From positions 62,001 to 126,000 of the forward strand of contig NZ_JADWYQ010000001.1 of NCBI RefSeq assembly GCF_022414575.1: a stretch of DNA of 64,000 nucleotides, read 5' to 3'. The DNA is from Streptomyces sp. MUM 178J. Its GTDB lineage: Bacteria > Actinomycetota > Actinomycetes > Streptomycetales > Streptomycetaceae. Shown piece by piece: positions 25,574-32,601 of this stretch; positions within the stretch are counted from its first letter, which is position 1; every line of letters begins with the position of its first letter. The notes under the pieces were generated by a model. The model saw nothing but the letters and a program-made list of their open reading frames with translations, was not told the DNA's origin and did not search any database. The position numbers were made by a program, and so were the translations under genes.

Positions 25574-25774
25574 TCACACGCGGGCGAAGCACCAGACGCC
25601 CAGCGCGAGGAAGGCGGCCCCGAACAGGGTGGTGAGGGCAGCCGCCGTGGCGGGACTCACTCCATGAGCCACGGGCGACCGGTGCGCCAGACGCACTCCG
25701 GTCCACACCAGCAGTGTGGCCCCGAACAGCGCGAACGCCGTCCCCGCGAAGATCGCCGGCCCGCTCTCCATCAT
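25574..25774 (-). CDS. Small membrane protein, two transmembrane segments
   Basis: 66 residues with two hydrophobic helices (IFAGTAFALFGATLLVW and AALTTLFGAAFLALGVW) joined by a short polar loop with RLAHRSPVAHGVSP. Two adjacent ATGs (25774 and 25771) follow GGGAGGG, so either may be used. It has no recognised family and stands alone between topA and the methyltransferase, both on the same strand. Confidence 0.7.
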   Translation of the reverse strand: MMESGPAIFAGTAFALFGATLLVWTGVRLAHRSPVAHGVSPATAAALTTLFGAAFLALGVWCFARV

Positions 25775-26072
25775 GTGTCCCTCCCACCTGGCCCCTGTGC
25801 GCCCTGCCTGGTCCCTGACGCCCGAGGCTGACACCTCCGGACGTCGTCGGTGCGAATTCCAGGTGAACGGCCCGCGGGTTCACTCGCGCGGCGTCACCAG
25901 GGGACCAGGGGCAGAAGACCCTCGGGGACAGGCCTCGGTGCAGGGGGCCTCAGGCGCCGACGTCGGAGGGAGGCGCCGGGAGGAGGCGTCAGGGGGAGGC
26001 ATCGGGGAAGGTACGGAAGCCGGGCATTGGCTGATTTCTTCCTTGGCCCACCGTGATTCCCCGGCATAAGGC

Positions 26073-27650
26073 CTATGTCCCCATGGACTCCTCTCCCGCT
26101 TCGCCCGCAGGCTCCAGGAATCCTTCCTCGATCAGCCGGCGCAGCGCCTGCGGCGTCCGATCGCGCAGCACCACGGGGTCCTCGTCGATGAGCTGGGCGA
26201 TCGCGTCCAGGATCCGGCCGGCGCTCAGTGTGCCGTCGCAGACGCCCGCGAAGCCCGCGCCCACGGTGTCGACCCGGGTCGCCCGGCGCATGCCCCTGTT
26301 CTGCCTCAGCACCACATGCTCGGGATCCTCCGCGCCCGGCATGCCGACCTGCTCCTGCACCACCTCCGGCGCCAGGGTGAAGCGGTCGGCGAGCAGGGCC
26401 GCATCATCGTGCGTCCGCAGATAGTCCATGCGGTCGAAGTGAGCGCGCACGACCTCGCCGAGCGGCTGCTCGACCGGGTGCGGCCACTCCTCGATCAGGA
26501 TCGACGGACGCTCCGCGTTCGACTTCCGCAGTGTGATCCAGCCAAAGCCGACGGCTTTGGTCCCCCGCGCCTCGAACTCCTCCAGCCACTCCTCGTACCG
26601 CGCCGCATACCTCCCGGAGTCGCCCTGGTGGTCGCCGCTGTCCCGCAGCCACAGCTCGGCGTACTGGGTCACGTCCTGCACCTCGCGCTGGACGATCCAC
26701 GCGTCACATCCGCGCGGCACCCAGGAACGGAGGCGCTCCTGCCAGTCCTCGCCCTCCACGTGCTGCCAGTTGGCGAGGAACTGGGCAAAACCGCCGTCGT
26801 TCAACCGGTCACCGGTCTGCTGGACGAGCGTGCGGCACAGATCGTCGCCGCCCATGCCGCCGTCCCGGTACGTCAGCCGCGCACCGGGGGAGATCACGAA
26901 CGGCGGGTTCGACACGATCAGGTCGTAGGTCTCGTCTTCGACCGGCTCAAAGAGCGAACCCTCGCGCAGATCGGCCGGCCGGGCGCCGGAGAGGGCGAGG
27001 GTGAGCCGTGCGAAGTGCAGGGCGCGGGGGTTCACATCCGTGGCGGTCACCCGGGTGGCGTGCCGGGCGGCGTGCAGCGCCTGGATGCCGGAGCCCGTGC
27101 CGAGGTCGAGCGCGGAGCCGACAGGGGTGCGCACGGTGATCCCGGCGAGCGTGGTGGACGCACCGCCCACGCCGAGCACCACCCCTTCGCCCCTGCCGCT
27201 CGCACCACCCGATCCGCCGACCGAGCACCCGAGGTCGGAGACGACGAACCAGTCCTCTCCCTCCGGTCCTCCGTACGGCCGTACGTCCACGGTGGCGCGG
27301 ACCTGCTCGCCGTCCTCGACGAGCCAGCCGTCGGCGAGGCACTCCTCCAGGGGCAGGGCGGCACGAGCGCGGTCGGCGGCCACGGGGCGCTGGAGCAGGA
27401 ACAGGCGTACGAGCGTGTCGAGCGCGCCGTCCCCGCGGGTGGCGCGCAGCGCGGGCACGGTTTCGCTGCGAGCGAGCGCGGCATAGGCGGGGGCTCCAAG
27501 CAGATCGAGCAGCCCGTCGGCGGTGAAGGACGCGTCGAGGAGCGCCTCGCGGAGGCGGAGCGCGGAGCCCGCGGAGGCGTCGGAGTCATCGGAGAGGGAG
27601 GCGGACAGGGGGAGGCCTGCGGCAGGGGTGGTCGTACTCACCCGACCCAT
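26073..27650 (-). CDS. SAM-dependent methyltransferase, HemK/RsmC-like, with N-terminal helical domain
   Basis: 525 residues. The N-terminal 135 residues are helical, followed by a Gly-rich spacer. The Rossmann methyltransferase core has motif I DLGTGSGIQALHAA (about residue 180), motif II VTATDVNPRAL and the NPPF catalytic motif (about residue 247) that marks N-methyltransferases of protein glutamine or nucleic-acid amino groups. A further 230-residue C-terminal region, a winged-helix-like module, is typical of this large actinobacterial group (DUF7059/DUF7782 annotations). The substrate is not known; ribosomal or tRNA targets are plausible. The ATG at 27650 is used; a GTG 9 nt further in is possible. 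Confidence 0.85.
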   Translation of the reverse strand: MGRVSTTTPAAGLPLSASLSDDSDASAGSALRLREALLDASFTADGLLDLLGAPAYAALARSETVPALRATRGDGALDTLVRLFLLQRPVAADRARAALPLEECLADGWLVEDGEQVRATVDVRPYGGPEGEDWFVVSDLGCSVGGSGGASGRGEGVVLGVGGASTTLAGITVRTPVGSALDLGTGSGIQALHAARHATRVTATDVNPRALHFARLTLALSGARPADLREGSLFEPVEDETYDLIVSNPPFVISPGARLTYRDGGMGGDDLCRTLVQQTGDRLNDGGFAQFLANWQHVEGEDWQERLRSWVPRGCDAWIVQREVQDVTQYAELWLRDSGDHQGDSGRYAARYEEWLEEFEARGTKAVGFGWITLRKSNAERPSILIEEWPHPVEQPLGEVVRAHFDRMDYLRTHDDAALLADRFTLAPEVVQEQVGMPGAEDPEHVVLRQNRGMRRATRVDTVGAGFAGVCDGTLSAGRILDAIAQLIDEDPVVLRDRTPQALRRLIEEGFLEPAGEAGEESMGT

Positions 27651-27731
27651 TGTGGTCGCCGCCGCTGACAATCGCCGCACGGCCCGGCCCACCGCGTGGG
27701 AGCCGGGCCGTCACACGGCATCAGACCCGGC

Positions 27732-28436
27732 TCAGGAGTCGGCCCCAGACGCGGACTCAGATGCGGACGCACGCGCGGAGACGGAGGCGGAAGCCGAGGA
27801 CGAGGCGGAAGACGAGGCGGCGGCGGACGGGGTGGACGCGTTCGGCGACTTCGCCGATTCCGCGTTGCCGGCGCCGCCCGCCGGGCTGGACGTCGCAGTC
27901 GACTGACAGCCGGGCTGCTTCGACATCGCGGTGCCCAGCTCACCGGAGCGCAGCTTCTCCAGCGCGTCCTGGTCCATGTTCTCGATCTCGGCCAGGCCCT
28001 CCGCGACGTCCTGCAGGCCGTTCGCGAACGCCTGCTGGTTGCTCGCGTCGAGAGCGTCGACCTGCTTCTTCAGGTCCTGATAGGCCTTCGACGCGGCTTC
28101 GAGTTCCGTGATGGCGTCCTGCTGGAGCTGTTCGCCGTTGTCCACCGGCGGCACGCCCGCCTCCTGGATGGCGTCGGCGAGAGCCTGGTCGGCCTCGGCG
28201 ATGTCCTGGAACGCCTCCGAGTCGGCCTGCTTGATGTCGGCGGGCTGGCCGTCGGCCGCGGTCGAGATGATCGTCTGGTGCGCGGCACTGTGCTTCTCGA
28301 ACTGCGGCTGCGCCTGGTCGCAGAAGGTCTTGGCCCAGGCGTTCACCTTCTCGTCGCCGTCGTCGTCACTGCACCCCGACAGCGCGAGTACGAGCACCGC
28401 ACCGCCGGACAGTGCGGCCGCAAGCTTCTTGTTCAC
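27732..28436 (-). CDS. Small secreted lipoprotein, helical
   Basis: A 234-residue lipoprotein. The GTG at 28436 is taken because GGAAGG sits 9 nt upstream and the signal peptide VNKKLAAALSGGAVLVLALSGC then begins properly, ending at the lipobox Cys. The mature part is mainly alpha-helical (heptad-like runs of Q, A, E and D, e.g. EADQALADAIQEAG), with FCDQAQPQFE near the start and PGCQSTA near residue 175 giving a possible disulphide. The C-terminal 55 residues are a Ser/Ala-rich tail. Such small secreted proteins are common in Streptomyces and have no known function. Confidence 0.8.
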   Translation of the reverse strand: MNKKLAAALSGGAVLVLALSGCSDDDGDEKVNAWAKTFCDQAQPQFEKHSAAHQTIISTAADGQPADIKQADSEAFQDIAEADQALADAIQEAGVPPVDNGEQLQQDAITELEAASKAYQDLKKQVDALDASNQQAFANGLQDVAEGLAEIENMDQDALEKLRSGELGTAMSKQPGCQSTATSSPAGGAGNAESAKSPNASTPSAAASSSASSSASASVSARASASESASGADS

Positions 28437-28562
28437 CGGATTGGTCCCTTCCAAGGCTCTCGGCCCCGGAACATACACGCCAAGTGGGCGACAAACGCGT
28501 GTCGTGCATCCGATTCATAGGCTATTGCAGCCATTTGCACCAGCGTGGCACGAGACGAGACT

Positions 28563-28620
28563 CACGAAGGCGGAGACAGAGGCAGAGACAGAGACAGCGG
28601 CAGAGGCATGGGCAGAGACA
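28563..28620. repeat. Imperfect GCAGAGACA-type hexamer/nonamer repeat
   Basis: A run of GGAGACA/GCAGAGACA variants of about six copies lies just downstream of the hppA hairpin terminator. The remaining gap up to the lipoprotein gene shows no other feature. Confidence 0.6.
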
Positions 28621-28660
28621 AGCGGGTGGACGGCGCCCGGTGATGCGCCGTCCACCCGCT
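28621..28660 (-). terminator. Strong 16-bp perfect hairpin terminator after hppA
   Basis: AGCGGGTGGACGGCGC (28621-28636) pairs with its exact complement at 28645-28660 around an 8-nt loop. It lies 39 bp beyond the hppA stop. Confidence 0.85.
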
Positions 28661-28698
28661 CTTCGCACCGGCGTGTCAGCCGGGTTGTGCCCCCGCGG

Positions 28699-31113
28699 CT
28701 AGGAAACCACCGCGGGATCGGGCGACTTGGCGTTCCGCTCCGTCGCCTCGCCGCCCTCTCCTTCGTCGCCCACGGCGATGCCGCGCCGCTTGGACGCGTA
28801 CACCGCTCCGATGATGACGCCGACCGCCAGCACCGCGACCAGGGCGCGAACCGCCGGGCTGGCGTCGTCTCCATAGCTGAACTGGATCACCGCGGGCGCG
28901 ATCAGCAGCGCCACCAGGTTCATCACCTTCAGCAGCGGGTTGATGGCGGGGCCCGCCGTGTCCTTGAACGGGTCGCCCACGGTGTCGCCGATGACGGTCG
29001 CCGCGTGCGCCTCGCTGCCCTTGCCTCCGTGGTGGCCGTCCTCGACGAGCTTCTTGGCGTTGTCCCAGGCACCACCGGAGTTGGCGAGGAAGACCGCCAT
29101 CAGGGTGCCCGCGCCGATGGCTCCGGCGAGGAACGCGCCGAGGGCGCCGACGCCCAGTGAGAAGCCGACGGCGATGGGTGTCATCACGGCGAGCAGTCCG
29201 GGAGTGGCCAGCTCGCGCAGGGCGTCCTTGGTGCAGATGTCGACGACCCGCCCGTACTCCGGCTTCTCCGAGTAGTCCATGATTCCCGGGCGCTCGCGGA
29301 ACTGCCGCCGCACCTCGAAGACCACGGCCCCCGCCGACCGGGACACCGCGTTGATGGCGAGACCGGAGAAGAGGAAGACGACGGCGGCGCCGAGGATCAG
29401 GCCGACCAGGTTGTTGGGCTGCGAGATGTCCATCACCAAGTTCATCGGAGCGCCTTCGCCGAGGGTCTCGCCGACCTCCGCCGCCGCGGTGGCGATGGCG
29501 TCGCGGTACGAGCCGAACAGCGCGGCCGCGGCCAGCACGGCCGTGGCGATGGCGATGCCCTTGGTGATGGCCTTGGTGGTGTTGCCGACGGCGTCGAGGT
29601 CGGTGAGGACCTGGGCGCCCGCGCCTTCGACGTCGCCCGACATCTCGGCGATGCCCTGGGCGTTGTCGGAGACGGGTCCGAAGGTGTCCATGGCGACGAT
29701 GACACCGACGGTGGTGAGCAGCCCGGTGCCGGCGAGCGCCACCGCGAAGAGCGCGAGCATGATCGACGTACCGCCGAGCAGGAAGGCCCCGTAGACGCCG
29801 AGGCCGATGAGCAGCGCGGTGTAGACGGCCGACTCCAGGCCGATGGAGATGCCGGCGAGGACCACGGTGGCGGGCCCGGTCAGCGAGGTCTTGCCGATGT
29901 CCCGGACCGGACGGCGGCTGGTCTCGGTGAAGTAGCCGGTCAGCTGCTGGATCAGGGCTGCCAGCACGATGCCGATCGCGACGGCGACGAGGGCCAGGAT
30001 GCGCGGGTCCCCGTCGTGCGCCGTGATAGCGGCCTCGGTCACACCGGCCAACTCCGCGTAGGAGGAGGGAAGGTAGATGAACGTCGCTCCGGCCACCAGG
30101 GCGAGCGAGATCACCGCGGAGATGAAGAAGCCGCGGTTGATGGCCGTCATCCCGCTGCGGTCGGCGCGCCGCGGGGCGACCGCGAAGATGCCGATCATCG
30201 CGGTGACCACGCCGATCGCCGGGACGATCAGCGGAAAGGCGAGGCCTGCGTCGCCGAAGGCGGCCTTGCCGAGGATCAGGGCGGCCACGAGGGTGACGGC
30301 GTACGACTCGAAAAGGTCGGCGGCCATGCCCGCGCAGTCGCCGACGTTGTCGCCCACGTTGTCGGCGATGGTGGCGGCGTTGCGCGGATCGTCCTCGGGG
30401 ATGCCCTGTTCGACCTTGCCGACGAGGTCGGCGCCGACGTCCGCGGCCTTGGTGAAGATGCCGCCGCCGACTCGCATGAACATGGCGATCAGCGCCGCGC
30501 CCAGGCCGAAGCCTTCGAGCACCTTGGGCGCGTCGGCCGCGTACACGAGAACCACGCAGGCGGCGCCCAGCAGGCCGAGGCCCACCGTGAACATGCCGAC
30601 CACGCCTCCCGTGCGGAACGCGATCTTCATGGCCTTGTGCGCGACGGACGTCAGATCCTTTTCCGGTTCGCCCTCGCCTGGGGTCGCCTCTCGCGCGGCG
30701 GCGGCCACACGCACATTGCTGCGTACGGCAAGCCGCATGCCGATGTATCCGGTGGCGGCCGAGAAGAGCGCGCCCACCAGGAAGAAGACCGAACGGCCCG
30801 CTCTTTGCGACCAGTTGTCCGCGGGCAGCAGCATCAACAGGAAGAACACGACGACGGCGAAGATGCCGAGTGTGCGCAACTGCCGTGCCAGATAGGCGTT
30901 CGCCCCTTCCTGCACGGCTGCCGCGATCTTCTTCATGGAATCGGTGCCTTCGCCTGCGGCGAGCACCTGGCGCACAAGCAGCTGCGCGACGAACAGAGCC
31001 GCCACGGCGACCGCCGCGATCACAATGACGATCATCCGATTGTCATCTGTGAGTACGGCTGCCGCGAGGGAAGTGGGGTGATCGATCAGTGCCGGGTTGA
31101 AGAGCCCCGCCAT
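28699..31113 (-). CDS. hppA: Membrane H+-translocating pyrophosphatase, K+-independent type
   Basis: 804 residues with about 16 membrane spans. It hydrolyses cytoplasmic pyrophosphate and pumps protons across the membrane. The substrate-binding acidic motifs are all visible: DVGADLVGKVEQGIPEDDPRN (about residue 230), NVGDNVGDCAGM, and the C-terminal IGDTVGDPFKDT block. The sequence GNTTKAIT (about residue 509) has Lys where K+-dependent enzymes have Ala, which by established family rules makes this a K+-independent enzyme. The ATG at 31113 has a perfect AAGGAGGA site. The gene lies between the bldG pair and a small lipoprotein; no operon partner is obvious. Confidence 0.95.
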   Translation of the reverse strand: MAGLFNPALIDHPTSLAAAVLTDDNRMIVIVIAAVAVAALFVAQLLVRQVLAAGEGTDSMKKIAAAVQEGANAYLARQLRTLGIFAVVVFFLLMLLPADNWSQRAGRSVFFLVGALFSAATGYIGMRLAVRSNVRVAAAAREATPGEGEPEKDLTSVAHKAMKIAFRTGGVVGMFTVGLGLLGAACVVLVYAADAPKVLEGFGLGAALIAMFMRVGGGIFTKAADVGADLVGKVEQGIPEDDPRNAATIADNVGDNVGDCAGMAADLFESYAVTLVAALILGKAAFGDAGLAFPLIVPAIGVVTAMIGIFAVAPRRADRSGMTAINRGFFISAVISLALVAGATFIYLPSSYAELAGVTEAAITAHDGDPRILALVAVAIGIVLAALIQQLTGYFTETSRRPVRDIGKTSLTGPATVVLAGISIGLESAVYTALLIGLGVYGAFLLGGTSIMLALFAVALAGTGLLTTVGVIVAMDTFGPVSDNAQGIAEMSGDVEGAGAQVLTDLDAVGNTTKAITKGIAIATAVLAAAALFGSYRDAIATAAAEVGETLGEGAPMNLVMDISQPNNLVGLILGAAVVFLFSGLAINAVSRSAGAVVFEVRRQFRERPGIMDYSEKPEYGRVVDICTKDALRELATPGLLAVMTPIAVGFSLGVGALGAFLAGAIGAGTLMAVFLANSGGAWDNAKKLVEDGHHGGKGSEAHAATVIGDTVGDPFKDTAGPAINPLLKVMNLVALLIAPAVIQFSYGDDASPAVRALVAVLAVGVIIGAVYASKRRGIAVGDEGEGGEATERNAKSPDPAVVS

Positions 31114-31151
31114 TCGTCCTCCTTGACGTTCAGAGCTCAAGATGTGGACGG

Positions 31152-31157
31152 ATTGTA
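31152..31157 (-). promoter_or_regulatory. Possible -10 hexamer of hppA
   Basis: TACAAT on the minus strand lies 40 nt before the start codon. The surrounding 31114-31300 is AT-richer than the rest of the window, as expected for a promoter region. Confidence 0.3.
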
Positions 31158-31300
31158 GGGAGCGGAACCTGATCAAAACAGGGCGCGGCAAATGGAATTG
31201 ACCTTGAGTGGCTACTCAGCAATTGATCGCGTTCCGGAACTACCCTCGAAAGCGGTAATGGGGCAAACGCATTGACGCTTGATCGATGATCTAGAAAATA

Positions 31301-31331
31301 CGAAGAGGCCCTGTTGAACAGGGCCTCTTCG
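31301..31331 (-). terminator. 13-bp hairpin terminator after the anti-sigma gene
   Basis: CGAAGAGGCCCTG (31301-31313) pairs exactly with 31319-31331 around TTGAA; a TATTTT tract follows on the minus strand. It ends the bldG/anti-sigma transcription unit before hppA. Confidence 0.9.
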
Positions 31332-31415
31332 CAAGGAAACAGTCAGTGCCGCGCGGGCGCGCGGGCGGTGGGAACGGCCGGCTCCCGACCGGGCTCCGGA
31401 CGGGCCGGCGGCGGG

Positions 31416-31853
31416 TCAGGAACCGGCACTGGCCGGATTGGCCGGCCAGCTCATCCGGATCACTCCGCCGTCTTCGTCAGAGGAGACCTCCACATCGTCG
31501 ACGAGGCCGCTGATGACGGCGAGCCCCATCTGATCGTCGGCCCCCTCGCCCTCCGCTTCCGGCTCCGCGCCCTCGACTCCGGCGGCCGCGCCGCGACCCG
31601 CGCCGGGGACCTCGTCGCCGACCTCGATGGAGAACGCCTTCTCCTCCTCGGTCAGCACCACCCTGACGGGCGCCACGATGCCGTGGCTTCGGTGCAGCCC
31701 CACCGCACGGCTGCACGCCTCTCCCACCGCGAGGCGCACCTCGTCCAGCGCTGCCTCGTCGACCCCGGCCCGACGCGCGACAGCGGCCGCCACCAGACGG
31801 GCGGTCCTGACGTGCTCGGGCTGAGCGCTGAAGCGGAGCTCAACGGTAGCCAT
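31416..31853 (-). CDS. Anti-sigma factor-like ATP-binding protein, BldG partner
   Basis: 145 residues with the HATPase_c_2 fold. The partial N-box reads LAVGEACSRAVGLH; the Mg-binding Asn expected after the E-A-C-T pattern is replaced by Arg. The G2 box is MGLAVISGLVDDVEV. A poly-acidic/Gly linker (about residues 90-110) splits the fold. It lies directly downstream of bldG on the same strand, where the S. coelicolor orthologue (SCO3548, recalled as ApgA) is the known binding partner of BldG. The altered N-box suggests that it binds BldG but may be a poor kinase. Confidence 0.88.
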   Translation of the reverse strand: MATVELRFSAQPEHVRTARLVAAAVARRAGVDEAALDEVRLAVGEACSRAVGLHRSHGIVAPVRVVLTEEEKAFSIEVGDEVPGAGRGAAAGVEGAEPEAEGEGADDQMGLAVISGLVDDVEVSSDEDGGVIRMSWPANPASAGS

Positions 31854-32088
31854 GCATCCCCCTCGGGCGTTCGAGCGTGCTCACGGGGCCCCGGGCTGGC
31901 TGCCCGGTGCCCTCACTTCCTTCTCCCGGCTTCGGCCGGTCAGCCCCGGCGCGCAGCCGGCCGGCTGCGCGCCGGCGGCCTCTTCCGGCCGCGGCGGCCC
32001 GCCACCGGACCTTTCGGCCTTCTCGGGCCCTTCCGGCCTCCGCCGACCTCCTCCGGCCGACTGTGGGTCCCGGCAGCACGGCCGGGCC

Positions 32089-32442
32089 TCAGTCGGTGGC
32101 CTCCACGGCCTCCTCGACCGTGTTGTGGATCGGGAACACCTTGGTCAGGCCCGTGATCCGGAAGATCTTGAGAATGCGCTCCTGGTTGCAGACCAGGCGC
32201 AGCGAGCCCTCATGGGCGCGCACGCGCTTCAGTCCTCCCACGAGCACGCCGAGGCCGGTGGAGTCGAGGAAGTCCACGCCCTCCATGTCGACGACCAGGT
32301 GGTAACTGCCGTCGTTCACCAACTCGACCAACTGCTCGCGCAGCTTGGGCGCGGTATACACATCAATCTCGCCACCGACCTCGACGACCGTGCGGTCGCC
32401 GCCTCGGCCGGTCACAGTGCGAGTCGACAGGGACAGGTCCAC
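32089..32442 (-). CDS. bldG: Anti-anti-sigma factor BldG (developmental regulator)
   Basis: 117 residues with the STAS fold: beta strands [16 protein letters not shown] and [14 protein letters not shown], with the phosphorylatable serine in [11 protein letters not shown] (Ser61), then [15 protein letters not shown] and the C-terminal helix. As recalled, the S. coelicolor protein has 113 residues with Ser57; four extra residues (TGRG around residues 11-14) explain the shift. BldG is required for aerial hyphae and antibiotic production in S. coelicolor and acts by partner switching, with phosphorylation controlling anti-sigma binding. It is upstream of the anti-sigma gene in one operon, ending at the hairpin at 31301. 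Confidence 0.95.
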   Translation of the reverse strand: MDLSLSTRTVTGRGGDRTVVEVGGEIDVYTAPKLREQLVELVNDGSYHLVVDMEGVDFLDSTGLGVLVGGLKRVRAHEGSLRLVCNQERILKIFRITGLTKVFPIHNTVEEAVEATD

Positions 32443-32601
32443 GGATCCTCCAGCACCTTGCTATCGAGCGGCCGCCCCCGCAGGTCTCCCCGGCGGAGCC
32501 GGAGGACGGTCGCCAGCCGCGATGGCATTCAATCACTTACCAGCAGCCATGCACGACGCCTTGGGCCCATTGTCCGTCACGCCGGTGACACACTCGTGCC
32601 G

